Shown: positions 32,067 to 42,296 of the stretch, piece by piece
How positions within the stretch are numbered: the first letter of the stretch is position 1
How the letters are laid out: each line of letters begins with the position of its first letter
Made by a program: the position numbers and the translations under genes
Assembly (NCBI GenBank): GCA_963920705.1
Contig: OY987228.1
Span: 2,434,159-2,498,158 of the forward strand
Length of the DNA stretch: 64,000 bases
Direction: 5' to 3'
DNA from: Odiellus spinosus
Lineage: Eukaryota > Arthropoda > Arachnida > Opiliones > Phalangiidae
Notes under the pieces: model-generated
Told to the model about the DNA's origin: nothing
Database searches by the model: none
The model's input: the letters and a program-made list of their open reading frames with translations, nothing else

Positions 32067-32354
32067 CTCTCTACACTTGCGGCGTTACTCGAGCCGTACA
32101 TTTGGAGGTAGTGAGTGACTTGAGCTCTGAGAAATTCATATTGTCGTTCCGACGTTTTATTGGAAGAAGAGGATTAGTGGCTACAGTTTATTCTGATAAT
32201 GCTCTTACGTTTAAAAGGGCTCAAAAGGACCTGAAGGAGTTATATGAAAGAATCACAGAAGACCCATTCCAAGACTTTCTCAGCCAAAGAAGTATAAAAT
32301 GGAAACATATCGTTGAGCGCGCAGCCTGGTGGGGCGGTTTTTGGGAGAGGCTCG
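32024..32354 (+). CDS. outer BEL integrase core, left of the inner insertion
   Basis: Integrase core: LYTCGVTRAVHLEVVSDLS with the first catalytic Asp region, YSDNALTF with the second Asp, and WKHIVERAAWWGGFWERL with the Glu. The reading ends where the inner BEL element begins (target duplication 32355-32359). Confidence 0.88.
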
Positions 32355-32359
32355 TACGG

Positions 32360-32580
32360 TGTAACTTTTCGAGAAAGACACTAACTATGTTTAAAAAATC
32401 TTATTTATTTTAACGGGTTAAACGACGTTTACACTTGAAAAAGAAAATTCAAACTGAGCCTAATTAAGTTATGTTTCATTAATCAACAGGTGGTATGAGA
32501 GATAAGATTATCAACAATGAACTTTAATCATTACAAAATTTGGTCTATTTTTTATCAATATCATCGTCTGTTTCTTTACA
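32360..32580 (-). repeat. 3' LTR of inner BEL element
   Basis: On the plus strand it reads TGTAACTTTTCGAGAAAG at one end and GTTTCTTTACA at the other. Identical by eye to 38036-38256. A purine run on the minus strand (GGTGGGGAG) adjoins it at 32581-32589. Confidence 0.97.
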
Positions 32581-32614
32581 CTCCCCACCGATGGCGAATT
32601 TGAGAGTCCATCTT

Positions 32615-34366
32615 CTAGATTTCGAGGGGGCAAATCAGGTTAATTGGTCGTTTGAGTATGACATTAGATGGTAGACGAATGGAGCAAGATCGGACAAGGC
32701 CATCTCTGCCCGGAAAGACTTCTTCAATTCTAACCAACTTCCAGATATGACGAGGAGCGTTATCGTCTTTGAGAATTGCCATATCTCCAGGTTTAATAAC
32801 ATGATTTGTGGTTTGTCTAGATATTTCATGCGCAGATCTCAACTCAAGAAGATATTCTTTATGCCATCTTGTCCAAAAATGCGAAATCAATTTTTCTTGA
32901 TATTTCCATCTACGTCGTAATTCATCTTTAGATTCCGAAACCATCTGGTTATTCTTAATCTCTGAAGGTAGTGATAAGACTCTTTGTCCAATAAGAAAAT
33001 GGGCAGGAGTCAAAGGTTCTTCGCTAACGTCATCTCCAACATACGTTATTGGGCGTGAATTTAAAACTGCTTCCACTTCTGTTAATACTGTGGTCATTTC
33101 TTCAAAGTTAAGGAGAGATCTACCGAGTGTCTTTTTAAGGCATGACTTCGTGGAGCGGACTAATCGTTCGTAAAACCCGCCCCACCAGGCGGCGCGTTCT
33201 ACGATAAACTTCCAATGGACTCCTTGTTGTCCAAAGAAGTCTTTAACTTCTTCAACCTTAATTCGCTTCCAAAGAGCTTGTAACTCTCGATCAACTCTCT
33301 GGAACGATTTTGCGTTATCGCTATACACAACCTTGACCAGGCCACGTCTGGATATAAATCGTCGGAAAGATTGAAGAAAAGAATTGGCGGACATATCCGA
33401 AACTAATTCCAAATGAAGGGCTCTCGTGACTCCACATGTAAAGAGAGCCACATAAGATTTTCTTCTTTCAGTCCCTTCTTTTATGTAGATCGGTCCTGCG
33501 AAATCGAGACCGGTAATCTCAAAGGGTTTTGCTTGTCGTATTCTATCGGATGGTAATGGAGCTGTATCTTCTGTCACAGGTTTTACTCGGAGTTTTTTAC
33601 AAATAAGACAATTCTTGATTCTACTCTTGATCTGTTGTCTTCCCTTTAAAATCCAGAATCTTTCTCTAACTTGAGTTAGAGTCGAGGTTGTGCCTAAATG
33701 CATAACTTGTTGGTGAGCTACATCAATTTGAAGTTCGGAAAATCGATGTCCAGCTGGTAGAATAATCGGATGTTTTTCATTGAATGACAATTCAGAATGT
33801 TGTAGTCGACCGCCAATGCGAATGATTTCTTGGTTGTCAAGAAAAGGATTGTACTTTGTCAACGGACAATTTCCAGACAGCTTTTCCTGGAATTTCAAGC
33901 ATCGGATAACATCCGGGAAACTTTCTTTTTGAACTTGCCGTATCCAATAGAGTTCAGCATCATCCAATTCTTCCGGGGTTAAAACATCAAATTTTCTCTC
34001 CTCCTGTTGTCTTCGAAGATTGTGGACATATCGAATGACCCACGCAGTTACCCTTATGGTTTTTTTTAATGAGCTTGACTTCTTAAGATCCAATATGGGT
34101 TCGAGGTTCTTAATATTGCAAATGTTTTGAGAGATGGAAGATTTTTTTGCTCGCAGTTCTGTACCAACTTCATTCTCATTGACTAGTGTTTGGGTTTTTG
34201 GCCATTTGTCTGGTGTTAGACTCAGCCACTTTGGACCATTCCACCATTGTTCGTTCTTCATCAACTCTTCAATCGTTTGGCCTCGACTTAGGTAATCCGC
34301 TGGATTTTCATCTCCACTGCAATGATTCCATGATAGTTTATCGCTCAAATTTTGTATTTCCACCAC
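32615..34366 (-). CDS. inner BEL RNase H end, integrase and DUF5641-type tail
   Basis: Begins in RNase H sequence (WNHCSGDENPADYLSRG), then the integrase zinc-binding segment CLICKKLRVKP, the core with TGLDFAGPIY, YSDNAKSF and WKFIVERAAWWGGFYERL, and the C-terminal module RPITYVGDD ... LIGQRVLSLP, W....YLLELR and GLVRSCSIRLP. The integrase inserts the cDNA, with a typical 5-bp stagger here. Confidence 0.92.
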   Translation of the reverse strand: MVEIQNLSDKLSWNHCSGDENPADYLSRGQTIEELMKNEQWWNGPKWLSLTPDKWPKTQTLVNENEVGTELRAKKSSISQNICNIKNLEPILDLKKSSSLKKTIRVTAWVIRYVHNLRRQQEERKFDVLTPEELDDAELYWIRQVQKESFPDVIRCLKFQEKLSGNCPLTKYNPFLDNQEIIRIGGRLQHSELSFNEKHPIILPAGHRFSELQIDVAHQQVMHLGTTSTLTQVRERFWILKGRQQIKSRIKNCLICKKLRVKPVTEDTAPLPSDRIRQAKPFEITGLDFAGPIYIKEGTERRKSYVALFTCGVTRALHLELVSDMSANSFLQSFRRFISRRGLVKVVYSDNAKSFQRVDRELQALWKRIKVEEVKDFFGQQGVHWKFIVERAAWWGGFYERLVRSTKSCLKKTLGRSLLNFEEMTTVLTEVEAVLNSRPITYVGDDVSEEPLTPAHFLIGQRVLSLPSEIKNNQMVSESKDELRRRWKYQEKLISHFWTRWHKEYLLELRSAHEISRQTTNHVIKPGDMAILKDDNAPRHIWKLVRIEEVFPGRDGLVRSCSIRLPSNVILKRPINLICPLEI

Positions 34367-34422
34367 TCTGTTACTAATGAACGGTTTCCACCGACCGGAG
34401 TCGCCCTTGATCCAATGAACGG

Positions 34423-37400
34423 TTATTGAAGAGTCGCTCCAAAGAATATTTTCGGATTCTTGTCTTTAAAGTTCATTTTTAACCGATTTGTCAATCTCGC
34501 TCCTATTAAAGCGCCCATCAACTCTAGCCTTGGGATTGTAAGGGTTTTGATGGGTGAAACTCTGGACTTGGATGCAACAAGGGAAACGTCTGTTTGACCA
34601 CCTTTCAACTCAGACCGAAGATAAATACAAGCTCCATAAGCGCGTTTGCTAGCATCAGTAAAGCAATGTAATTGTAAAGAATCTTGAAGGTAGTTTCCTT
34701 CGTCCGAAAAATAATATCTTGGAATTCTCAGCTTGTTTAACTTCGGTAATTGCTTGCACCAGGAATTCCATTGTAGCGTCAGGTCATCTGGTAAATTTTC
34801 GTCCCATGAACATTCTTTCTCCCATATCGTTTGAAACATAATCTTGACTATAATGGTAAATGGAGTTATGAGACCGAGAGGGTCAAATATCCTTGCTGAA
34901 GCGCTGAGAACACATCGTTTTGAGTTTTGCAGTGAAGATAAATATTCTATAGTTCCTTCCATACTAAAATATAGCAAATCTTCATTTTTATCCCAAGATA
35001 GTCCCAACACTTTGAGTGCATAAGGTGACAGAAGAGAAACTTGGTCGTTAGCAGTTTCTTTCCAACCTCGTTCCTTCCAAATTTTCTCGAGTGTTTTGGA
35101 ATTGGAATTCCATTTTCGTAAAGACATATTGGCGTCGTTTAGGATAGACTTTGCTTCTTCAGAATGTTTCAAGGCGTTATCGATATCATGAGCTCCAGAA
35201 ATGAGGTCGTCCACGTAAAGGTCTTCATTTAGTTTCTTGCATGTATCATCATATTTCCCTTTATATTTTCTTAAATGAATTCGTATTGTCCCAGCCAGAA
35301 GAAATGGGCTTGAAGTCGTTCCGAAGAGAACTCTAGTGAATCTATAGGTTTCCAATTGTATCTCTTTCTCGGGTGCAAGTGGATTATTGGACCATAGGAA
35401 ACGAACAGAATCTTGGTCTTTTTTCTTTAGTGATACTTGGAGGAAAGCTTGCTCCACATCGGCTATAAGCGCTATTTTGTAAGTTCTGAATCTGACAAGA
35501 ATGTCTAAAATATCTGGATTCATATTCGGTCCGGACAAGAGACAGTCATTTAACGACGGACATCCTGGATCATGTGACGAGCCGTCCAGTACTATCCTGA
35601 CCTTCGTTGTTAATCGTTCTTTCTTGATCACAGGTTGATGTGGTAGGTAGAATATCTTTGTGTTCGTGATTTCGGTGTTTATTGGATCAATTTGTTCGAT
35701 TATTCCTTTTCTTAGATAATCATCGAATATGAGATTGTAATTTTTCAGCAGTAAAGGATCTCGTTTGAGTCTCTTTATAAGATTTAAGAGTCTCCTTTTT
35801 GCACCATTGTAGTTAGTCGTGAGTTCATCGTGGTTGTCTTTCCATAGCAAGGGGACTTCATATCGTCCACCAACAAATCTTATACCTTCTTCCAGTTTAG
35901 ATACTGCTTCTTCATTAAGAATTGTGGATTGAGTACCAGTTTCAGTAATTCCTAAAGATTCTATTTCCCAGTGAGCTCGAAGAATCTTTGCAACTTCGTC
36001 TTCTTTTACTGCAACATTTGTGACTAGAGTCGCTGAGGTTCTAGAAGTAACCTGCATACTCAACACCGAGGTGGGACCATGGACAAGCCATCCAAAATGA
36101 CTCTCAAGAGCAACCAGGGTTTCGTTTAGCCGTTCAACGTTTCCACTCAAGATCTTCCAATAATATTCAGTTCCTATAAGCACTGTTAATTCGTCACCGC
36201 AGGTCTGATTCCTTGGTACTTGGTCAGCAAGTTGAAAGCCCTTTAAGTCTGTTATTTCTTTAATACCCTTGTCTGGGACTTCAACCAGTGCTGATGTGAT
36301 TTCTTCAGATTCGACTGCCTCAATCTCAATGATTTTGTCGTTATAGAGACTCTGGAGGTAAACCTTTACTCGTCTGCTTCTCATTGTTTCAGGATTTCCG
36401 CCTCCAAATGCGTATACTTGTAACAATTCTTCACCAACAACCGGAAACCCAATTTCTTCCGAGATCTTTCGCTTAATAAATGTTCGTTGACTACCTCCAT
36501 CCAGAAGTACTCGTACTAATCTTTCTTTGTTACCATATGAGAGTTTGGCTACTGCTGTTTGGAGCAGAATAGTGTTTCTTCCTGTCAAGGTCGTTGCTGA
36601 GACCACTGTTGAGCTCTTTATCTCTTCTTCCGATTGACCGTTATCCCCACAAACCGCGACGTGATGTCTTCTAAGGCATTTTTTGCAAGTTGGTTTCACT
36701 CGGCATTCTCGTGCCAAATGTCGTCCAGTAACACATACGTAACAACGACCTTTCTTCTTGAGGATAGCTTTTCTACCTTCTACTTCATGAACCTTCTTGC
36801 AATTTTCAGATTTGTGTGAATTTTCGTCGCAGAAAACGCAGGTTTCGATAGGACGAGAGACGGTGTTCAAAGCAGCAGCTGAATGACCAGTATATGGTTT
36901 GTAGTTGGGTTTGTATGGCTTGGGCTCGGGTGGTCTTGAATGTCTTCGTGTCTCTTCATATTCGGATGCGTATGATAGACATCTTTCTCTACTTTCTACT
37001 TCATGGCGAATGAACTCAAGAATCTGAGAAACGTCTTCTTCCGCCTCTGGTTGCTTTCGTAATCTACAATACTCAAGTGCAATGTCTGGAGGGACTAATT
37101 TCAGGACAATCGATCCAATTACTCCTCCAAATTTTCCTTTTGTTTCTCCAAGATTAATAAGGCTTTTGACTTCAATTTCGCACTGATCATAGAGGCGTCT
37201 GAAGGCTGTGATGTCATGTGACTTCTTTACAGGTACCATGTCTAGGAGTCTATTTGTATGCGTATTTCTGAGAACATCTTTTCGTCCAAATCGATTAGTT
37301 AGTATGGTAATTGCTTTTTCGTAATTTTCGTTGCTTAGGGTTAAACCTGTAATTGAATTTAACGCAGTTCCTCCAAGATAAGATCTCAAGTAAACGAACT

Positions 37401-37929
37401 TCTCTATAGGCTCCAGGGATTCTTCGTTATGTACCGCAACTTCGTATTGAGGCCAGAAATTCATCCATTGACTGGAGTCTCCATGAAATTTCTTCAGTTC
37501 CAGTTTGGGTAGTCTGGTCGTCTTTGCTGGTCTATGTATTTTTCGTTTTTCAATGTCCAATATCGTTTCGTTACTTATCGTACTATTCATCTTTCGGTTC
37601 GATCGGTCATTGATGGTATCCTTTAACTTTCGTTTTAATTTCGTCTTGCAGTTAATAATCTTCTCTTCATACTCTTCAGATGCTACCATATCAGTTTCTA
37701 GTTCTTCTTCATCTGATATTACGTTCTCAATTTCGTCGTTCATTTTCTTCAGTATCTCTTGTTTCGATAGAAGTTTTCCTGATAGGTTTTCTAAAACATC
37801 TGAAGTAGTTTCTGCTTCGTCGTCGTCGATAATTTCATTTATTTTGTTAACTAATTGAGCTAACAATCGTCGTTGCACTGAACGTTTCTTCTTATTTTGT
37901 TCGAGTTTTCTTTGATCTTCCATTTTCAA
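34423..37929 (-). CDS. inner BEL Gag, protease and reverse transcriptase polyprotein region
   Basis: 1168 codons. N-terminal acidic coiled region, Gag core with WMNFWPQYEVAVHNEESLEP and LRSYLGGTALNSITG, knuckles CVFCDENSHKSENC and CYVCVTGRHLARECR, and CKKCLRRHHVAVC. The protease motif is VLLDGGSQRTFI, the RT has KVRIVLDGSSH and IADVEQAFLQV with active site YVDDLISG, and RNase H follows with CFTDASKRAYGACIYL and TIPRLELMGALIGA. The domain order is the same as in the outer element but sequence is clearly diverged. Confidence 0.93.
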   Translation of the reverse strand: MKMEDQRKLEQNKKKRSVQRRLLAQLVNKINEIIDDDEAETTSDVLENLSGKLLSKQEILKKMNDEIENVISDEEELETDMVASEEYEEKIINCKTKLKRKLKDTINDRSNRKMNSTISNETILDIEKRKIHRPAKTTRLPKLELKKFHGDSSQWMNFWPQYEVAVHNEESLEPIEKFVYLRSYLGGTALNSITGLTLSNENYEKAITILTNRFGRKDVLRNTHTNRLLDMVPVKKSHDITAFRRLYDQCEIEVKSLINLGETKGKFGGVIGSIVLKLVPPDIALEYCRLRKQPEAEEDVSQILEFIRHEVESRERCLSYASEYEETRRHSRPPEPKPYKPNYKPYTGHSAAALNTVSRPIETCVFCDENSHKSENCKKVHEVEGRKAILKKKGRCYVCVTGRHLARECRVKPTCKKCLRRHHVAVCGDNGQSEEEIKSSTVVSATTLTGRNTILLQTAVAKLSYGNKERLVRVLLDGGSQRTFIKRKISEEIGFPVVGEELLQVYAFGGGNPETMRSRRVKVYLQSLYNDKIIEIEAVESEEITSALVEVPDKGIKEITDLKGFQLADQVPRNQTCGDELTVLIGTEYYWKILSGNVERLNETLVALESHFGWLVHGPTSVLSMQVTSRTSATLVTNVAVKEDEVAKILRAHWEIESLGITETGTQSTILNEEAVSKLEEGIRFVGGRYEVPLLWKDNHDELTTNYNGAKRRLLNLIKRLKRDPLLLKNYNLIFDDYLRKGIIEQIDPINTEITNTKIFYLPHQPVIKKERLTTKVRIVLDGSSHDPGCPSLNDCLLSGPNMNPDILDILVRFRTYKIALIADVEQAFLQVSLKKKDQDSVRFLWSNNPLAPEKEIQLETYRFTRVLFGTTSSPFLLAGTIRIHLRKYKGKYDDTCKKLNEDLYVDDLISGAHDIDNALKHSEEAKSILNDANMSLRKWNSNSKTLEKIWKERGWKETANDQVSLLSPYALKVLGLSWDKNEDLLYFSMEGTIEYLSSLQNSKRCVLSASARIFDPLGLITPFTIIVKIMFQTIWEKECSWDENLPDDLTLQWNSWCKQLPKLNKLRIPRYYFSDEGNYLQDSLQLHCFTDASKRAYGACIYLRSELKGGQTDVSLVASKSRVSPIKTLTIPRLELMGALIGARLTNRLKMNFKDKNPKIFFGATLQ

Positions 37930-38017
37930 AAACGCCTGTTATATCTTACAATTTCTCGAAAGTTCCAATTTAATACTAGACCGTGACTTTATTCGCGACT
38001 AGCCTTCTGATAAACGC

Positions 38018-38035
38018 TCCCGGGTTTCGGCACCA
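38018..38035 (-). promoter_or_regulatory. tRNA primer-binding site of inner BEL element
   Basis: On the minus strand TGGTGCCGAAACCCGGGA, directly beside the 5' LTR. Differs by one base from the site of the outer element, so both lineages use the same or a very similar tRNA primer. Confidence 0.88.
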
Positions 38036-38256
38036 TGTAACTTTTCGAGAAAGACACTAACTATGTTTAAAAAATCTTATTTATTTTAACGGGTTAAACG
38101 ACGTTTACACTTGAAAAAGAAAATTCAAACTGAGCCTAATTAAGTTATGTTTCATTAATCAACAGGTGGTATGAGAGATAAGATTATCAACAATGAACTT
38201 TAATCATTACAAAATTTGGTCTATTTTTTATCAATATCATCGTCTGTTTCTTTACA
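38036..38256 (-). repeat. 5' LTR of inner BEL element
   Basis: 221 bp, same sequence by eye as 32360-32580; flanked on the right by the TACGG duplication at 38257-38261. Confidence 0.97.
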
Positions 38257-38261
38257 TACGG

Positions 38262-38816
38262 TCCGTGAAGGAATGTTTGAAGAAAACTTTGGGACGAAGT
38301 TATCTGGCGTATGAAGAACTTTCCACGAGCCTAGTTGAGATAGAAGCCGTCATCAACTCGAGACCCTTGACTTATACCTCAACGGACCTAGGCGAGCCTT
38401 CTCCCTTATCTCCGTCTCATTTCCTCATTGGAAGACGTTTGACTAGTCTACCGAGTCAAATCTTCTCACGAATGCCAACCCCAGCTAATCAGAACCAGAT
38501 GACGAAACGTCTACACTATAGACAAATGCTGTTGGATCAGTTTTGGAACCGCTGGCACAAAAGCTACTTACTGGAGTTGAAGACCGCGCACGCAAGCAAA
38601 CCTGTTCACGAGATCAGAGAGTACAAAGAAGGAGACCTAGTACTTCTTGCGGAACCGAAGATGCCTAGACAGAGTTGGCGAATGGGACGCATACAAGAAG
38701 TTTTCCCTGGACGAGATGGGTTAATTAGAGCGGTAGCTGTCAAACTTCCAGGAGGGACGACTATAAGACGAGGCATTCAAATGTTACACCACTTTGAAGT
38801 TTCTCAAGAATGAACC
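38262..38816 (+). CDS. outer BEL integrase C-terminal module, right of the inner insertion
   Basis: VKECLKKTLGRSYLAYEEL, VINSRPLTYTS, FLIGRRLTSLPS, WNRWHKSYLLELK and GRIQEVFPGRDGLIRAV, the DUF5641-type tail of BEL/Pao integrases. It ends about 20 bases before the 3' LTR. It is parted from the rest of the outer element by the inner insertion. Confidence 0.88.
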
Positions 38817-38835
38817 ATGTCCATTGGCGGGAGGA

Positions 38836-39127
38836 TGTCGTAACTAAAAAACCAACCGCTTCTTTTTGAGCAAAACTAGATGAACGCAACTAAAAAACAT
38901 CCTTATCAGTAATAAACTTGTATAAATAGATCGGTAAAATTGAAAAGAGACTAGTAAGGTTCTTAAATCGGATAACGCGAGAAATATAGTAAATTTTAAT
39001 CTTGTTTAAACGCGCAGTATGAAATAACTGTTTAACCAGAACTTGTAATTAACTTAATAAAATCACTGAGTTTAAGTTTTAACGCTGAGTTCGGTAGTAA
39101 TAATCATTTTACGTATTAGTCGCGACA
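38836..39127 (+). repeat. 3' LTR of outer BEL element
   Basis: 292 bp, preceded by the purine run GGCGGGAGGA and followed by the TACAC duplication. Two substitutions against 27185-27476 by eye. Confidence 0.97.
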
Positions 39128-39132
39128 TACAC

Positions 39133-40198
39133 GAATAAAATTTTTCTCTGGCCCGAGCAAGGGAATCAGCCGACCGGTCAAGCTTAAAAGACCGGAGCTG
39201 TTCACGATGCTGACACCACTCGGGGGAGCCAGGGACAGCGGTCGAAATAAGGATTTCCAAGTTGAGCATAGCCGAAGAATCGCGCACCTCGCTCTGATGC
39301 GCGAACAGTAAAAAATAACTCTTTACCTCAGGCTTAAGAACTCCGAACCACCAATCAGGCCAAGACTGGGAAGGGGGCTTGGTGGTGATGAGGGTGGTCA
39401 GGAGCTCTCGAACCCCGGCAACCTAGTATTCAAACGCCAGAAAGGCGGGGCGCGGGGAATATTGAACGTCTCAAAAAAACACGGCGTCGTGGTCGGAAAA
39501 ACCGCTCGGAATAATCCGAACTGCTTTAAGCCGAAAGTTGGCTCGGAGGTAAAACCGATCGAGTCTGGCAGACACCAACTGCCCGTGATTCCTAGCGCGC
39601 CAGGTAAAAGCCCGGGCGCTAGGGTTGAGGGATCGAAAAGCGTCGGTAAGATCAAAGTCGGAGACGAGAGCGAGCAAAGCATCGCGGACGGTTAGTCGGT
39701 ACTCCCTACCATTTTTTCTGTCTAGCGTTTCATCCAGGCAACAGTTGAAATCGCCAGCCAAGCAAACATTATCAGACGGGTCAAACGTGGCCAGGAGATC
39801 GCGAAGATACGTAAAAGTCTCCAGAGCGAGGGAATCTTCTTAATATTGTGTGTGATAGCTGGCGATGACAAGGCACCAGAGTCGAGGCGAATATAGAGGC
39901 AGTGACCCCGAAATGTATCAACAAGCGTCACCTTTGGGAGAAGGTCCGGGGATAAACCGACAGAAACGCCAGAACCGCGGACCGTCTCCGAAGGGACGTG
40001 ATGAAACACAAGAGGCCATTGGGAAAAAATATATGAGCGAGAAAAACTAAGCGAGATGTTTGTCTCCTGTAAACAAACCACGGAGGATGAGTGGCGGGAG
40101 ACAAAACCACGAGCGCGAACGGAAGTTAAATCAGTCCCAACTCCGCGGACGTTCAAAGATAAAAAGTTAAAGTCCATAAAACACGGATGAGAAACCAC
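39133..40198 (-). pseudogene. LINE ORF2, endonuclease part
   Basis: The 5' part of ORF2 of the minus-strand LINE. 40198-39722 reads FLSLNVRGVGTDLTS and CLQETNISLSFSRSY. 39761-39398 continues in other frames with GDFNCCLDETLDRK, TWRARNHGQLVSARLDRF and GFSDHDAVFF. The catalytic AP-endonuclease motifs are present but at least two frame changes separate them. The start is probably the ATG of MDFNFLSLNVRG near 40177, about 50 bases after the ORF1 stop. The sequence between 39133 and 39398 is the linker toward the RT, which resumes past the LTR element at 27184. Confidence 0.85.
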
Positions 40199-40224
40199 TA
40201 CGCTACAGTTAAAGTCTAAACAAA

Positions 40225-41922
40225 TTACTGGTCGTTGGAGGAGGTAAAGCCTTCAACGTCGGATAAATCCGGGTAAAACTTACGTATGTTGGCGGAGAGG
40301 CGGAAAAAGTACATTTGATTGTTCTTACGCTCCTTGGCGTCCGACACCGCCAGTATAGTAGGGTCAGTGTGACCATGTACTAAGACTTGGCGAGAGAGGG
40401 TGTGAGCCTTCACTAAGGTGAGACCCATACGGTCGCAAGAAGCCCGCACGTCGACAGCGGAAGAGTCAAGATTATTTTTAACGAAATCGGCAACCTCGTC
40501 ACGAGGGAAAAACGGCTGGAAAACCTCTTTAGAATCAGCCCAACGGTTGGAGGGGGCGTCGAACGAAAAACGACTGGCGGAGCGGCCCTTAGACCGCGGA
40601 GCAGACGAACTGGGGGGGGGGGCATAGGGGGCTTCCTCTTTGGACCGCCATCAGCGTCCTCCCTAGAGCGGGGCTTGCGCTTACGCCGAACGGTCTTGGT
40701 AGAAGGGTCATTTTCAAAGTTGGCCGCCTCTTCGAGGTCAGCGTCGGAGCCCGACAACATAGACCGATCCTGAGAATGGTCCCGGGAGGTAACACTCACG
40801 GAATCGTCAATTAAAACGCTGGTTTCGCTGTAGACGGTCGGGATAGATGCGGGTAGGGACGGGATCGCGATCGCAGCCGTAGAAGAGCCGGGGACCGGAG
40901 TCGCCGTGGTAGTCGAGGCGGGAGCCGGAGGGGACGGGCAGACACGAGCCATGTGGCCAACATTTCCACAGACATTACAGCGGGTCGGACGGTTGACCCC
41001 AATCGTGAAAAACTCGGGTAATTTGTTATAAAACGCGTCGGTTTCAAATAAAACCGACAATTCACGGCGCGCACTGCGAATATGGCGAAACTCAGGTAAG
41101 GTAACAGCGACGGTAAGGTGCTTAACCTTTCCTAGCACCTTGCCATACTTGGAAAGCATATGGATAAGATACTCGTCTTCAACGTCGGGGGTAACATCCG
41201 AGAGAGTGACCTTTTTTGGGGCGACGCCTATAGGGAGGCATTCCAGCCAACTCCCACGAAAATCGAAACCGTCAGCGATGAGCTGCTTAGCCCATGAAAT
41301 GTTCGAAAAATAAACAAAAACATGGCCGTGGGAGCGAAAAGCGTAGGTAATGTTTTTGGCAGGGACGATGAGGGCAATGGCCACCAGAAAATCTTCCACA
41401 GAGGCCTTGTGCGGAAAGAAATACCGCGATCATCAGGATTAGCAGAAGGAGAGCGATGAAAATTAAACGATGTCTGCAAAATAGCACTCTCGGCATGAGC
41501 CTTCTTGGTTTCCGAAGGTACGGGGGTAGGAGCGGCGCGCTCGGCCCAAGAACGGGAATCCTGGGGGGGGGGGGCACCGAGGCAGGGGGCGAGACCGACG
41601 CCAGAGAAGAAGAAACGACATCAACGCGGGACGAAAATGGCGCCCAGGGAAGAGCAGCCCCGAAAACGTTTGCGGCGTGGGGAGGCTGGCTCGAGCCTAA
41701 AGCGGCCTAGGCGGCCGGCGAACGAACGAACATTCCCGGAGGCGGAGGAACGAAAACACCGGGAGAAGGCGGCAGAACGCCGAGAGCGCGAGGCGCGGCC
41801 GAGGCGATCGGCGGCAGTTGAACGTGAATGCCTGGAGACGGGGGGACGAAAACACCGGGAACGCCGTCAGTGCTAGGCGCGCACCCGGAGGCCGGGAGCG
41901 GGGAATCTCTCGTCGTAGCCAT
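40225..41922 (-). pseudogene. LINE ORF1 with RRM-like part and zinc knuckle, frameshifted
   Basis: Begins at the ATG at 41922 (MATTRDSPLPASG), a Pro-rich N-terminus with repeated GVFVPPxPG. 41399-40413 holds an RRM-like region (HGHVFVYFSNISWAKQLI), then the CCHC knuckle CNVCGNVGHMARVC, an acidic patch and a basic patch VRRKRKPRSRED. The C-terminal helical part is in another frame (40449-40225, YFFRLSANIRKFYPDLSD) and matches the tail of the other LINE copy. At least two frame changes. ORF1 is the nucleic-acid chaperone of the retrotransposition particle. Confidence 0.82.
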
Positions 41923-42000
41923 TAAGGCGAAAAACGAAAAAATGCTCGTCGACCGGCGTTAACCACGAGGGTTAGGCTTAACTCGTAAGGCCTGGGAAAT

Positions 42001-42296
42001 TGGCCGATAAACGTCCAAAATCCCTAAAATTATTGTTTGAAAAGCGGAGAAAAATGTAAATACCTTATAGGGAACCTTTACAAGACGGATGCTTGAAAAA
42101 AATCACACTTAAATCGTTGAAAAACCATCAAAAGAAAAACATTTAACGGAGCTTGTGAAAAATGCGACTGACCACGTCTCTCGTGAGAGAGGGAGGAGAA
42201 GGAGAGGAGAGAGATGACTCGTTTATTACGTTGCCTTCTGCTTTTAAATAAATAATATTTAGGTTTTATTAAACAAATAAAATATTTAAAAGGGTT
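42001..42296. other. non-coding, purine-rich GA tract
   Basis: Probable LINE 5' leader remnant, then a GA-rich run (GAGAGAGGGAGGAGAAGGAG) at about 42186-42215. No gene seen. Confidence 0.5.

Larger units (their letters stand above)
32360..38256 (-). mobile_element. inner BEL/Pao LTR retrotransposon (fossil, nearly whole)
   Basis: A 5.9-kb element on the minus strand with 221-bp LTRs at 32360-32580 and 38036-38256; no difference was seen between them by eye, so the insertion is very recent. Target duplication TACGG at 32355-32359 and 38257-38261. Primer-binding site and polypurine run are in place. It belongs to a different BEL lineage from the outer element, judged by its diverged Gag and RT. 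It looks nearly whole, with about one break. Confidence 0.96.
27185..39127 (+). mobile_element. outer BEL/Pao LTR retrotransposon (fossil, carries an insertion)
   Basis: LTRs of 292 bp at 27185-27476 and 38836-39127, TG...CA ended, differing at two positions by eye, which implies a young insertion. Target duplication TACAC on both sides (27180-27184, 39128-39132). A primer-binding site follows the 5' LTR and a purine run GGCGGGAGGA precedes the 3' LTR. Internal parts: Gag with DUF1759-type core and zinc knuckles, aspartic protease, RT, RNase H, integrase and DUF5641-type tail, the usual BEL order. The element carries a second BEL element (32360-38256) within its integrase region and about two further breaks, so it is broken. 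Confidence 0.96.
25378..42000 (-). mobile_element. Tx1-clade LINE, minus strand, split by an LTR element
   Basis: The LINE runs from about 42000 (5' end) to about 25378 (3' end) and is interrupted by the BEL/Pao element at 27185-39127, so about 4.7 kb is LINE. It has a longer ORF1 than the 16.9-kb copy, including an RRM-like part and a zinc knuckle, but lacks the last 1.3 kb of ORF2 and the 3'UTR. The two LINE copies are related but diverged. The interrupting insertion left a 5-bp duplication TACAC, showing the LINE was there first. Confidence 0.9.

Noticed and set aside
37505-37858. Plus-strand Ser/Phe-rich ORF of 117 codons
   Set aside because: Antisense of the acidic Gag N-terminus of the inner BEL element.
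41456-41876. Arg/Glu-rich plus-strand ORFs of 84 and 123 codons
   Set aside because: They are the antisense of the Pro-rich ORF1 N-terminus of the minus-strand LINE.
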